From Bacteroidales bacterium (GTDB lineage: Bacteria > Bacteroidota > Bacteroidia > Bacteroidales > UBA932), in contig JAFYYM010000056.1 of the NCBI GenBank assembly GCA_017557535.1, positions 1-53,223 on the forward strand: a stretch of 53,223 nucleotides of DNA. Reading direction: 5' to 3'. The position numbers were made by a program, and so were the translations under genes. Shown here piece by piece: positions 15,607 to 24,630 of the stretch (position 1 is its first letter; every line of letters starts with the position of its first letter). The notes beneath the pieces were generated by a model. That model was not told where the DNA came from. It made no database searches and worked only from the letters and a program-made list of their open reading frames with translations.

Positions 15607-18600
15607 TTATTCGGTTATATTGATGCGATTGTATTCCCTCTCCGGGATGGGGGAGTTGGCGCGTTCCTGACGCTTCTTACGGCTTGTGAAAATACTCCTG
15701 ATGAGTTCCTGGAAGGTGCTGAACTCTTTCTGGTAGGTCATACCGACTCCGTTCCTCTGGGAGTTGTCCAGGAAGTTGGTGTAGTCGTCAGAGGAATGTG
15801 AGAACAGTTTCAACCTGACCTGTCCGGGCTTGTCGAGTTTAATCTCTATATCCACGTCTCCGACAACATCCCCCTGAGTGGAATTGCCGTACTCCCTGTT
15901 GCCTACGTTTCCGTTGACTATCACCCTGTTGTTGAACAATTGGGTGGACACGGCGACGTCAAAGATGTTGGTGCCGCTGACGCTTGACTGGTAATTCAAT
16001 CCAAAGTCCAAAGGGATGTCCAGCTTCTGGAGAATATTATTCAGCTGTCCTGCCATGATTTCAGCCAGGTTGCTGTAGAGATTGGCCGTGTTGTTGACGA
16101 TGCCAGATTGCTCCTCCGGCATGAATCCGCCCGAGATAAGCAGGGCGAGGAATTGCCTTTGCACCTTGTCCTCTGTGTTGAGGGCGCTCTCAACCTTGGA
16201 TTTTGTCGTGGGGTCAATGTCCGGGACGTCAATCGAGAAAGTCAGCTGAGGCTCCCGTAATTTTCCGGAGATTCCTATTCCGCAATTCACGGTCTTTCTG
16301 GTAGACACGGAGGAGGTGTCGGCGATGAGGGTGGCGATAGAGGCTTTAGTGGAGTATATGCCATGGATGTCCAGGTCGCTGTCCATCACATCCCCATTGA
16401 ACCTGATAGAGCTCCCTTGCGACAGGGTGAAGTCTTTCTGGGTTATGTCAAGGGCGTTGAAATGGAAATTCCCGGAAGAAAGGGTATACTCTCCGTTGAT
16501 TGTGAACACATCCGAGGAAGGACGCACCACAATGTCGATATTGCCTTGGCCCCTGCCGTTCAAGGCATTACCTGAGAGACGGTCTATCTCGACATAAGCC
16601 TCCGTCCTTTGGTTGGCCGCGATCTTCAGGTGGATACCGAAATCGCTTTCACTCTTGCTCACAGAAACCAGCCTGTTCATCATCACATCATACGGATCCA
16701 CATAAACCTCTTTTTCCGGCTCTTTGAAGGTCAGCAGATTGGTGTTGGCGTCTGATGAAGCGTTATCGATAGGGATGTGTATGGCACCATTCTTATCCGT
16801 CCTCGCATCCACATCGAGTCGGATAGCGTTGAACGGCCCCTTGATGGAGACATTTCCAGTGGCGAAGACATTACCATAGATGGCCTGACCGGAACCGGCA
16901 TTCATATTTATGGCTTCCATCCTGTTCATATTAATCCTCGTGTCCATCCTGATGTCCTTCAGATGGTCGAAAAGGATTCCTCCGGAGATCGAGCCTGTGC
17001 CATCGAACCTGTCCTTGACAGCTATGCCGTCCAAGTGAAGTCCTCCGTTGTCAATCCTGAAAGGTCCGTCCGCATAATAAGGCACATTCGTGAAAGCCAC
17101 CTTGAGCATGACATTGTTAAACCGGGTGTCCTCTCCTGAGAGGGACAAGTTGTCAGTCTTGCCTTTTATCCGGACCTTGCCGCTCACATGGCCCCTTGTC
17201 TCACTGAAAACGGATGAAAGCAATGGAGCGATATAACCGGCTTCCAAATTCTTCAGGTCGGCGACAAGGTCCAAAGTGTTGTCCTTCATGCCGTAGACTC
17301 CATTGACATTGAAGGTCTGGGAGCCGTTCAACTGGTTGAACGCCAAAATGTCCATAATCCCGTCACCTTCCATTCCACAGTCGAGACGCAACAATCCGGC
17401 GTCGAATCTCCCCACTTTCACTGAGTCGCATGTGAGTTCCGCTGAGAGTCCGGCGTTAGTCTGCCAAGGGGATGAGAGTGTGCATTCTCCTGTGGCTAGA
17501 CCAGAGATCCCGAGGTCTTTGCCAAGCAATAAATTCGCTATGGCCATGTCGAACTTGACGAGGCTCACTTCCAGAGTGTCAGGCTTCGTCTTGGAATAAC
17601 CTCCGTCCACTTTTATGGACTGTCCGCCGCACGCCGCCAAGAGATTGTCAATAATCACGTCTTTCCCAAGAAGGCTGATATCTGACGGAGACACGAGCCA
17701 TTCCTGGTCGTTTATCCAGATGCTGGAAGGCAGAGTGTGTCCATATACCAGAAGTTCCCCTGCAGGAGATCTGTCGAGTTCCCCGGACAAATAAATCTCT
17801 CCCTTGTCGGCCAAATCCCCGTTATTGTCAAATGAGTAGCCAAAGCCGGCGTGATTGTCACTCGCGAAGAACGATAGATGGTCATTCTTGAACAGCATGC
17901 CCGCCAAGGCAAGCTCAGAGCCTGTCATGGCACCGTTCAGGCTGCCTCCTTTGTTGTCAAAAGCCAGGTCGATATTACGGAGATAATTCTTCCCGAGGGC
18001 TATCCTGGAAGACTTGACCGAGGCCTTCACCTCCCCTTGGTCTGAGACTGACAGCCTTAATCTGGAGCTGTCGGCAATGTACAGACCAGGCTTGACGAAT
18101 GAGAGCACATTCCTGATGTCGTGGATGTCCAGCCTCACATCGTATCTGTCGGAATCCCAGGTCTTGACCGTGTCTTTGCAAAGCATCGGAAGTTCCTTGA
18201 GCAGAGTGAGTTCCTTCAAGTCTCCAACAATCTTGGTGATTGGTTTAGTGCCTATGTAGGATCCGGTGGCGAAGTCGGAGTCAAGGTTCATGCGGTACCT
18301 GCCGTTGCCGGTATGGGAAGATACCTTTATGTCCCCGACATCATATTTCCCGAGAGAGTTCTCAAGCCCAAGGTCCATTATGTCCAGATCACCGATGATG
18401 TCCCCGCTTTTAATGGTCATGTAGTTGGCGTTGATCCTTCCTGCGACTTTGGAAACACCTCGTTTGTCGAGCCCTAGAGCCTGCAGGTCAGCGTAGCCTA
18501 CATCAGCATAGAATTTATACAGGCCGTTGTTGGTCTGGTCCGAAAGGGTGAATATTCCTTGGAACAAAAGGTTCAGGTTAGGGTCATTGCATATGAGGCG

Positions 18601-20112
18601 GCCATCGAAAGCCTTGTCAGAATAGGTTCCGGCGGCCATTATGTTCGAATAGTCATAGTCCAACGCCCTCAATTTGTCTATGAACAGCGAGTCTATCTTG
18701 AGGTTTATCCCACCCTTCTCAAGGGAGGCATCCATCACCCCCCGCATAGTTATCTCACCGATCTTATCAATACCGGCGATCCTTCCGAGGTCAAGAGCGT
18801 TTGTGATCACAGATCCAGAGAATCGTTTGGCTACACGGGGTTTAATCAGGTCATGAAGTTTCAAGTCCGCGGTGATCTCCCCATTGCTGGTCGATCCGGC
18901 TTTACCATTTACTCTCAGATTGTTGAGGGTGCCGTTCACATCGCCCGAGAACTCCAACTTGTCTCCAGGGGCAAATTTCCCGAGGGATAACTTGGCGGAT
19001 GGGGCGAAACCATTGACGAAACTTCCAAGACCCTCCGAAGTGAACGATAGTTCCCGGATCTTGAAGTCAAAAATCGTGTTTTCAATAGCGGGAAGACCGG
19101 TCAGTCTACCTTCCGCATATCCCTTAACTCCGCTCCTGGACTCGGTGAAATCTATCTTTTCTATACCAAGGTCGCTCACCGTGCCGTCAACAGTCGCCTT
19201 GGGAATGTCGAGTTTGACGGACATGTCTTTGAGAGCGGACGCAAAGTAGGAGAGACTCTTGAAATCCAGCTTACTGGAGCGGATATCTCCGGTAATCCGA
19301 ACCTCATCGATGAAATTGTTGAAAGAATTGATCCCGGCATAATTCATCGAGAACTCATTCATCTTTATGTCTGACCAGTCATCGATGAGTTTCAAGTTCT
19401 CTATGAGCGCGCGCCCTCCACCGACTGTGGTTTTTCCGGAGAGCGATGCGATATGATAACCGCTTTTCTCCTTAGCCTCAAGTTCTTCCACTTCGCCTCT
19501 CATGTATCCTTTGGATAGGCTCAGGTCGCTCGCTTTGAGGTTCTTCACAGTCACGTCCATATCAGCCCAGTTGATACCGTATCCCTTGGCCGGGCGGGAA
19601 TTCTTAAGATTGACAAGCCTGAAACGGAATCCATCCACCTGCACCTTTGAGGCGTCGAAAATGTCACCCATCTCTTTTTGCTCCTTCGGTTTTTTGGACG
19701 GTGGGAAGAAACGCTTCAGGTTATTGCCTTCCGGTTCTATTACCAAAGTGAATGATCCTTCACTCACGGAAACTCTTCCGAGGTGGAGTCCCTCATCCTT
19801 AAATAGGCCTTTCAAGGAGAATGAGGCCATTACCGAGCGAGCGCTGGCCAGAGTGTCCAAGACCTCTCCGGAAGGGGTTACGGGGGGATTCTCGTCAATT
19901 AATCGGAAGTCTTTGAGGATGATTGCGTTGAAAGGCTTGAGATGAACAGATGAGAATTCTATCTTGCCACCGAGTTTGTCTTCCAGGGAGGACACGATTC
20001 TTTTGGTGATGAATGTCTGCACGCCTGGAATTTGGAAGACTATCCATGCGGCGGCCAATATGACCGCCAGCGTCACGATAATACTCCGCGTTATCTTGAG
20101 TGCCTTTCTCAC
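15607..20112 (-). CDS. tamB: TamB-family translocation/lipid-transport protein
   Basis: A very large (1501 residues) envelope protein anchored in the inner membrane by an N-terminal helix (about 9-28, SIIVTLAVILAAAWIVF) and spanning the periplasm as a long beta-groove. The body is repetitive beta-rich sequence of AsmA/TamB type, and the C-terminal about 450 residues carry the TamB (DUF490) domain with GIGISGKLREPQLTFSI and an N-rich end. Family members link the inner membrane to an outer-membrane Omp85 protein and take part in lipid transport or outer-membrane protein assembly. The start is a GTG at 20110-20112, since no ATG precedes the membrane helix. It is divergent from tsaD. No Omp85 partner lies next to it. 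Confidence 0.9.
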   Translation of the reverse strand: MRKALKITRSIIVTLAVILAAAWIVFQIPGVQTFITKRIVSSLEDKLGGKIEFSSVHLKPFNAIILKDFRLIDENPPVTPSGEVLDTLASARSVMASFSLKGLFKDEGLHLGRVSVSEGSFTLVIEPEGNNLKRFFPPSKKPKEQKEMGDIFDASKVQVDGFRFRLVNLKNSRPAKGYGINWADMDVTVKNLKASDLSLSKGYMRGEVEELEAKEKSGYHIASLSGKTTVGGGRALIENLKLIDDWSDIKMNEFSMNYAGINSFNNFIDEVRITGDIRSSKLDFKSLSYFASALKDMSVKLDIPKATVDGTVSDLGIEKIDFTESRSGVKGYAEGRLTGLPAIENTIFDFKIRELSFTSEGLGSFVNGFAPSAKLSLGKFAPGDKLEFSGDVNGTLNNLRVNGKAGSTSNGEITADLKLHDLIKPRVAKRFSGSVITNALDLGRIAGIDKIGEITMRGVMDASLEKGGINLKIDSLFIDKLRALDYDYSNIMAAGTYSDKAFDGRLICNDPNLNLLFQGIFTLSDQTNNGLYKFYADVGYADLQALGLDKRGVSKVAGRINANYMTIKSGDIIGDLDIMDLGLENSLGKYDVGDIKVSSHTGNGRYRMNLDSDFATGSYIGTKPITKIVGDLKELTLLKELPMLCKDTVKTWDSDRYDVRLDIHDIRNVLSFVKPGLYIADSSRLRLSVSDQGEVKASVKSSRIALGKNYLRNIDLAFDNKGGSLNGAMTGSELALAGMLFKNDHLSFFASDNHAGFGYSFDNNGDLADKGEIYLSGELDRSPAGELLVYGHTLPSSIWINDQEWLVSPSDISLLGKDVIIDNLLAACGGQSIKVDGGYSKTKPDTLEVSLVKFDMAIANLLLGKDLGISGLATGECTLSSPWQTNAGLSAELTCDSVKVGRFDAGLLRLDCGMEGDGIMDILAFNQLNGSQTFNVNGVYGMKDNTLDLVADLKNLEAGYIAPLLSSVFSETRGHVSGKVRIKGKTDNLSLSGEDTRFNNVMLKVAFTNVPYYADGPFRIDNGGLHLDGIAVKDRFDGTGSISGGILFDHLKDIRMDTRINMNRMEAINMNAGSGQAIYGNVFATGNVSIKGPFNAIRLDVDARTDKNGAIHIPIDNASSDANTNLLTFKEPEKEVYVDPYDVMMNRLVSVSKSESDFGIHLKIAANQRTEAYVEIDRLSGNALNGRGQGNIDIVVRPSSDVFTINGEYTLSSGNFHFNALDITQKDFTLSQGSSIRFNGDVMDSDLDIHGIYSTKASIATLIADTSSVSTRKTVNCGIGISGKLREPQLTFSIDVPDIDPTTKSKVESALNTEDKVQRQFLALLISGGFMPEEQSGIVNNTANLYSNLAEIMAGQLNNILQKLDIPLDFGLNYQSSVSGTNIFDVAVSTQLFNNRVIVNGNVGNREYGNSTQGDVVGDVDIEIKLDKPGQVRLKLFSHSSDDYTNFLDNSQRNGVGMTYQKEFSTFQELIRSIFTSRKKRQERANSPIPEREYNRINITE

Positions 20113-20118
20113 AATCTA

Positions 20119-20126
20119 CAAATATA
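20119..20126 (-). promoter_or_regulatory. TAnnTTTG box directly upstream of tamB
   Basis: Minus-strand TATATTTG matches the -7 consensus exactly. It ends seven bases before the GTG start, so transcription would begin at or next to the start codon, giving an almost leaderless message. No TTTG is found 19-21 bases further upstream, which weakens the call. Confidence 0.4.
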
Positions 20127-20184
20127 CCAAATTACTTCAAAAAGTTTCATTAACTTCGCGGTCAGAAGAAACTCTTTGAATATT

Positions 20185-21207
20185 ATGGCGGATTTTATCC
20201 TGGGAATCGAGTCAAGCTGTGACGACACTTCGGCCGCTGTGTTGAGGGATGGCTTCCTGCTATCGAATGTGATCGCGAGCCAGCAGGTCCATAAGGATTT
20301 CGGTGGCGTTGTCCCCGAGTTGGCCTCCAGGGCTCATGAGAAGAACATAGTGCCTGTCGTCAGCCAGGCTCTTGACAAGGCCGGGATAAAGGCTTCCGAC
20401 TTGACCGCCATAGCTTTCACCCGCGGGCCGGGGCTTCTTGGCTCCTTGCTTGTGGGCACTTCCTTCGCCAAAGCCATGGGCATAGCCCTGGACATCCCCA
20501 TAATCATGGTCAATCACCTTCAGGGGCATATCCTGGCGGGATTTGTCGATCAGGAGGGGAAGGAGAACCGTCATCCGAAATTCCCGTATCTCTGCCTGCT
20601 GGTCTCAGGAGGCAATTCGCAGATTGTCAGGGTGGATGGCCCTCTGGAGTACACGATTCTCGGGCAGACTATCGATGATGCGGTTGGAGAGGCCTTTGAC
20701 AAATGCTCAAAGATGATGGGCCTTGGTTATCCGGGAGGTCCTGTTATCGACAAACTGGCGAAGGAAGGGAATCCGGAGCGCTTCAAGTTCGCCAAGCCTC
20801 AGATTCCCGGTCTCGACTATAGTTTCAGCGGGGTCAAGACCTCATTGCTGTACTTTGTTCGGGATGAGATCGCCAAGGATCCTGACTTCATCGAGAATAA
20901 TAAGGAGGATCTTTGCGCCAGTTTCCAGAAGACGCTGATTGACATTCTATTGAGTAAGCTCATAAAAGCTGCCAAGCAGACGGGGATCAAGGAGGTCACG
21001 ATCGGAGGTGGGGTTTCCGCCAATAGTGGACTTCGCTCCAGGATTGAGGCTGAAGGGAAAAAGAGGGGATGGAACACTTACCTTCCCGAGTTCAAATTCA
21101 CCACCGACAATGCGGCCATGATCGCTGTCGCCGGTTGGTTCCGCTATAAAGCGGGGGAAAGGACTTCACTCGATGTCGCCCCGGTGTCGAGAATGGCTGA
21201 TTATTAA
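20185..21207 (+). CDS. tsaD: tRNA N6-adenosine threonylcarbamoyltransferase
   Basis: It transfers the threonylcarbamoyl group to A37 of ANN-decoding tRNAs, working with TsaB and TsaE in the cytoplasm. The 340-residue length is usual. The N-terminal ASKHA phosphate loop is LGIESSCDDTS, the metal motif is HLQGH (in VNHLQGHILAGF), and ISGGGVSANSGLR-like and KFTTDNAAMIA segments follow near the end. The reading frame is open upstream to 20032, but the ATG at 20185 gives the canonical N-terminus MADFILGIESS. A TAACTTCG (20151-20158) may be the -7 box. The following FAD gene begins 13 bases after the stop. Confidence 0.97.
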   Translation: MADFILGIESSCDDTSAAVLRDGFLLSNVIASQQVHKDFGGVVPELASRAHEKNIVPVVSQALDKAGIKASDLTAIAFTRGPGLLGSLLVGTSFAKAMGIALDIPIIMVNHLQGHILAGFVDQEGKENRHPKFPYLCLLVSGGNSQIVRVDGPLEYTILGQTIDDAVGEAFDKCSKMMGLGYPGGPVIDKLAKEGNPERFKFAKPQIPGLDYSFSGVKTSLLYFVRDEIAKDPDFIENNKEDLCASFQKTLIDILLSKLIKAAKQTGIKEVTIGGGVSANSGLRSRIEAEGKKRGWNTYLPEFKFTTDNAAMIAVAGWFRYKAGERTSLDVAPVSRMADY

Positions 21208-21220
21208 TGTTTTAATAGAT

Positions 21221-22888
21221 ATGATTGAATTTGAGATGACAGGAAAGGTCGGTCGCGATCTGCGACTTGACGATGTGAGGATAGTCGCCGCCAGGGAGAT
21301 GAATCTCAGGGGCAACGCAGTGATAAACGTGATAGATCCCACAAAATCTTTCCAGCCTACTTTCCCGAATGCGGATGCGACATGCGTAATCGCCCGCCGT
21401 TCGATAGATGCCAGGAATGATGTGATATATCGCTATAAGATAGAGGGTTATAACCATCGTTACGAGTCTTATGTCCCTTATGAGGTGGCAGAGTACAAGG
21501 ATGTCTCTGAGGCTGAGCCTGTTATCATAGTGGGCGCTGGTCCCGCGGGTTTGTTCGCCGCCTTGAAGCTTTTGACTCTCGGCCTGAAGCCGGTGATCCT
21601 GGAGCGAGGGAAGAATGTCCGCGACCGCAAGTTTGACATGGCCGCCCTTGTCCGCGAGGGAACGCTGGACCCTGATTCGAATTACTGCTATGGAGAGGGT
21701 GGAGCAGGCGCATTTTCTGACGGCAAGCTTTATACCCGTTCCTCAAAGCGCGGGGACATCAAAGAGGTCCTTCAGCAGTTAGTTAATTTCGGGGCCAATC
21801 CACAGATTCTGATCGATGCCCACCCGCATATAGGCACGGATCGTCTGCCTAAGATAGTTGAGAATATCCGTACCACCATCGAGTCAAAGGGAGGAGAGTA
21901 TCATTTCGGCACGAAAGTGACCGGCTTGACCAGCAAGAAAGACGGGACTATCGAGGTCAAGGCACTGGACAGCGAGCATCCCACAAAGACGACTGGTAAG
22001 CCAAAAGCCGTGAAATATGTCGCGAAGAAAGTTATTCTCGCCACAGGCCACTCAGCGCGTGACATCTATGAGATGCTGGACGCCAAGAAGTGCGCTTTGG
22101 AGGCTAAAGGTTTCGCTATGGGAGTCCGTGTCGAGCATTCACAAGCTCTGATCAACGAGGCTCGTTACCATGGCCAATGGGAGCCTGGCATGCCTGCGGC
22201 AGAGTATTCTTTCGCGCAACAAGTAGATGAGAGGGGAGTGTTCTCTTTCTGCATGTGCCCGGGCGGTGTCCTGGTTCCTTCGGCGACTGAGCCGGAAACC
22301 ATTGTGATGAACGGCATGTCCAACTCAGCCCGTAGCGGTAAGTTCGCCAACGCCGGGGTGGTGGTCCAGATCGAGCCTGAAGATATTCCGGAAGCTTTTT
22401 CCGAAGCAGGTCCTTTCAAGGGGCTTGACTTCCAGAAAGCTGTCGAGAGGAAGATGTGGGAATATGCCCACTCCCGCTCTGACAATCCGATGGCAGCCCC
22501 TGCACAGAGGATGATTGATTTCTGCAATGGAGTCGTTTCCTCTGACCTGCCTGAGACTTCCTACAAGCCGGGAGTCGTGCCTGCTCCTCTGCACGAGTTA
22601 CTTCCTGAGTTGATCTCTTCCAGGCTCCAGAAGGCTTTCCCTGAGGTTAACAAGCACTCCATCAGGGGCTTCTTCACTAATGAAGCCCTTTTGGTCGGTG
22701 TTGAGTCCAGGACTTCTTCACCAATCAGAATAGGTCGTAATCCCAGGACATACGAGTCCGACTCATTCCCTGGCCTGCTTCCTTGCGGAGAGGGCGCCGG
22801 TTATTCCGGAGGGATTGTGTCTTCGGCCATAGACGGTATCAACTGCGCTGTCGCCGCCGCCCGGTCCCTAAGTGAACCCGAGGAATAG
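21221..22888 (+). CDS. NAD(P)/FAD-dependent oxidoreductase (COG2509 type)
   Basis: An uncharacterised flavoprotein family widespread in bacteria. With the ATG at 21221 it has 555 residues: an N-terminal small domain (about 1-95) that often binds as a ferredoxin-like or RNA-binding-like module, then the FAD dinucleotide loop VIIVGAGPAGLFAALKL (101-117) with LERG, YCYGEGGAGAFSDGKL, and the C-terminal FAD motif LPCGEGAGYSGGIVSSA. The frame continues upstream into tsaD to 21173, but that start would overlap tsaD and lacks family support. It lies between tsaD and umuD with gaps of 13 and 2 bases, so all four genes look like one operon. The reaction is unknown. Confidence 0.88.
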   Translation: MIEFEMTGKVGRDLRLDDVRIVAAREMNLRGNAVINVIDPTKSFQPTFPNADATCVIARRSIDARNDVIYRYKIEGYNHRYESYVPYEVAEYKDVSEAEPVIIVGAGPAGLFAALKLLTLGLKPVILERGKNVRDRKFDMAALVREGTLDPDSNYCYGEGGAGAFSDGKLYTRSSKRGDIKEVLQQLVNFGANPQILIDAHPHIGTDRLPKIVENIRTTIESKGGEYHFGTKVTGLTSKKDGTIEVKALDSEHPTKTTGKPKAVKYVAKKVILATGHSARDIYEMLDAKKCALEAKGFAMGVRVEHSQALINEARYHGQWEPGMPAAEYSFAQQVDERGVFSFCMCPGGVLVPSATEPETIVMNGMSNSARSGKFANAGVVVQIEPEDIPEAFSEAGPFKGLDFQKAVERKMWEYAHSRSDNPMAAPAQRMIDFCNGVVSSDLPETSYKPGVVPAPLHELLPELISSRLQKAFPEVNKHSIRGFFTNEALLVGVESRTSSPIRIGRNPRTYESDSFPGLLPCGEGAGYSGGIVSSAIDGINCAVAAARSLSEPEE

Positions 22889-22890
22889 CC

Positions 22891-23367
22891 ATGCCTGACG
22901 ACAAGCCTTCAGTCCACGCTGGCTTCCCCTCGCCGGCCCAGGACTACATGAACTCTTTCATTGACCTCAACAAGGAGTTGGTCCATCATCCCGCGGCTAC
23001 CTTCTACGCCCGTGTCGTGGGGGATTCAATGGTTGACGCCGGAGTCGAGGAGGGTGATGTGCTTGTCGTGGACAAGTCAATAGAGCCTCGTGAGGGTGAC
23101 ATGGCCGTCTGCTTCGTGGATGGGGAGTTCGCCCTGAAGTTCATCTCTTTCAGAGACCCGTCAGGGCACTCACCTGACGGTGAAATCCATCACCAGTCAC
23201 GTAAGGCCTCGAAACCGGGAGTGTCCTACTCCATCCTTCCGCATAATAAGATGTGGCTGCTTCCCGCAAACAAGAAATACCAACCGATAGAAGTGACTGA
23301 GTCAAACGACTTTACAGTCTGGGGGATAGTCACTTACGTCATAAAGAAAGTGTGTACGCGCTTGTAG
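22891..23367 (+). CDS. umuD: UmuD-like SOS mutagenesis protein, self-cleaving serine peptidase
   Basis: The partner of error-prone polymerase V. RecA filaments trigger its self-cleavage to the active form. It has 158 residues, with a shortened N-terminus relative to E. coli: all key sites are shifted by exactly 14. The cleavage site is A10-G11 in HAGFPSPAQDY, the serine nucleophile is S46 in VVGDSM and the general base is K83 in EFALKFI. An insertion around 88-107 (DPSGHSPDGEIHHQS) is longer than in E. coli. It starts two bases after the FAD oxidoreductase stop and overlaps umuC by 16 bases. No separate promoter or LexA-type box can fit in front of it. Confidence 0.93.
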   Translation: MPDDKPSVHAGFPSPAQDYMNSFIDLNKELVHHPAATFYARVVGDSMVDAGVEEGDVLVVDKSIEPREGDMAVCFVDGEFALKFISFRDPSGHSPDGEIHHQSRKASKPGVSYSILPHNKMWLLPANKKYQPIEVTESNDFTVWGIVTYVIKKVCTRL

Positions 23368-24614
23368 ACTGCAATAATTTCTTCGTGTCCTGCGAGAGGG
23401 CCTTCCAGCCGGAGCTGGAGGGTCGCCCTGTTGTGGTCCTGTCCAACAACGACGGATGCGTGGTGGCGCGCAGCAACGAGAGTAAAGCAATGGGCGTCAA
23501 GATGGGCACTCCTTTCTTCAAGGTGAAGTATCTTGTCGATCAGGGAAAACTGGTTGTCAGGTCATCAAATTACACCCTTTATGGCGACCTCTCCGCCAGA
23601 GTGATGTCCCTGCTTTCAGAGGTCGCCCCGAAACTTGAGGTTTATTCGATAGATGAGGCTTTCATGAATATGGATGGGGTGCGGGACGAGGAACTTCCGG
23701 GAATATGCCGTGACCTTATCAGACGGATCCGTCGCTGGACGGGAATACCGGTGAGCATAGGGATAGCCTCGACAAAGACGCTCAGCAAGGTGGCTAACCA
23801 TTTCGCGAAAAAGTACAAAGGCTATAGGGGAGTATGTGTGATTGACACTGACGAGAAGATGCGGAAGGCGTTGTCTCTCACCCCAATAGACGATGTTTGG
23901 GGAGTGGGGTGGAGAGCCGCCCCCAAGCTTGAGGCGGCCGGAATCAAGACCGCTCTTGATTTTGTCCAGAGGCCTGTTTCTTGGGTGCGGGACCGTATGG
24001 GTGTAACCGGGGTCCGGACATGGTCTGAGCTTCAGGGAATACGTATGGTTGAAGAGGAGAAGATTGATAAAAGAAAATCCATCTGCACCTCGAGGTCATT
24101 CGCCAACAACATCTCTGATCTGGATGAGTTGATGTTGCGGGTATCGGATTTCGCCGGCAAGTGCGCTGAGAAACTCCGCAAAGAGGGCACTGCCGCCGGG
24201 ACTGTCGGTATATTCCTTTACACCAATCGTTTCCGTGAGGATCTGGAGCAATATTATCCGACGGCCGTTGTTCATCTCGATGTCCCCGCCAATAGTGCCC
24301 CGGAGATTATCAGTGCCGCGCTCAAAGCCCTCCGTTATGTGTTCAAACCTGGTTACGAGTATAAGAAAGCTGGGGTTGTTGTCACAGACATAGTGGATTC
24401 AGACTCGATACAGCAGGTCCTGTTCGGTTTTGACGGGCAGACGAGGGAGCGTGATGACAAAATTTCGGAGGTTATGGACAAGGTGAATACCTCCGGAGAG
24501 AATCTTCTCCACCTCGGAACTCAACGCCCCGGCCACTATGCCGACGGCATAAGGCGGGAGTATCGCTCAGGTCTTTACACAACGTCCTGGGCGGACCTTA
24601 TTGAAGTGAGATAG
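23352..24614 (+). CDS. umuC: DNA polymerase V catalytic subunit UmuC (Y family)
   Basis: An error-prone translesion DNA polymerase, 420 residues. The metal-binding acids sit at the same numbers as in E. coli UmuC: D6 in MYALVDCNNF, and D101 and E102 in VYSIDEAFM. CVVARSNESKAMGVKMG (36-52), SIGIASTKTLSKVANHFAK and the C-terminal little-finger and DUF4113-like part (DGQTRERDD... ending near YRSGLYTTSW) are present. The start is a GTG at 23352 inside the end of umuD, so translation is coupled. Just past the stop, AGCTAT/ATAGCT around a six-base loop may form a weak two-way terminator with the convergent gene. Confidence 0.95.
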   Translation: MYALVDCNNFFVSCERAFQPELEGRPVVVLSNNDGCVVARSNESKAMGVKMGTPFFKVKYLVDQGKLVVRSSNYTLYGDLSARVMSLLSEVAPKLEVYSIDEAFMNMDGVRDEELPGICRDLIRRIRRWTGIPVSIGIASTKTLSKVANHFAKKYKGYRGVCVIDTDEKMRKALSLTPIDDVWGVGWRAAPKLEAAGIKTALDFVQRPVSWVRDRMGVTGVRTWSELQGIRMVEEEKIDKRKSICTSRSFANNISDLDELMLRVSDFAGKCAEKLRKEGTAAGTVGIFLYTNRFREDLEQYYPTAVVHLDVPANSAPEIISAALKALRYVFKPGYEYKKAGVVVTDIVDSDSIQQVLFGFDGQTRERDDKISEVMDKVNTSGENLLHLGTQRPGHYADGIRREYRSGLYTTSWADLIEVR

Positions 24615-24630
24615 CTATTTTACGATAGCT
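24613..24630. terminator. Short hairpin shared by two convergent genes
   Basis: AGCTAT and ATAGCT pair around TTTACG, covering the stop codons of umuC (plus) and the cytidylate-kinase-like gene (minus). Only six pairs and poor T-runs, so termination is uncertain. Confidence 0.28.

Noticed and set aside
20032-20184. Upstream extension of tsaD
   Set aside because: It overlaps the tamB start region on the other strand and lacks the conserved TsaD N-terminus, which begins at 20185.
22870-22891. LexA/SOS box before umuD
   Set aside because: Only two bases separate umuD from the preceding gene and no dyad of a LexA type is visible there.
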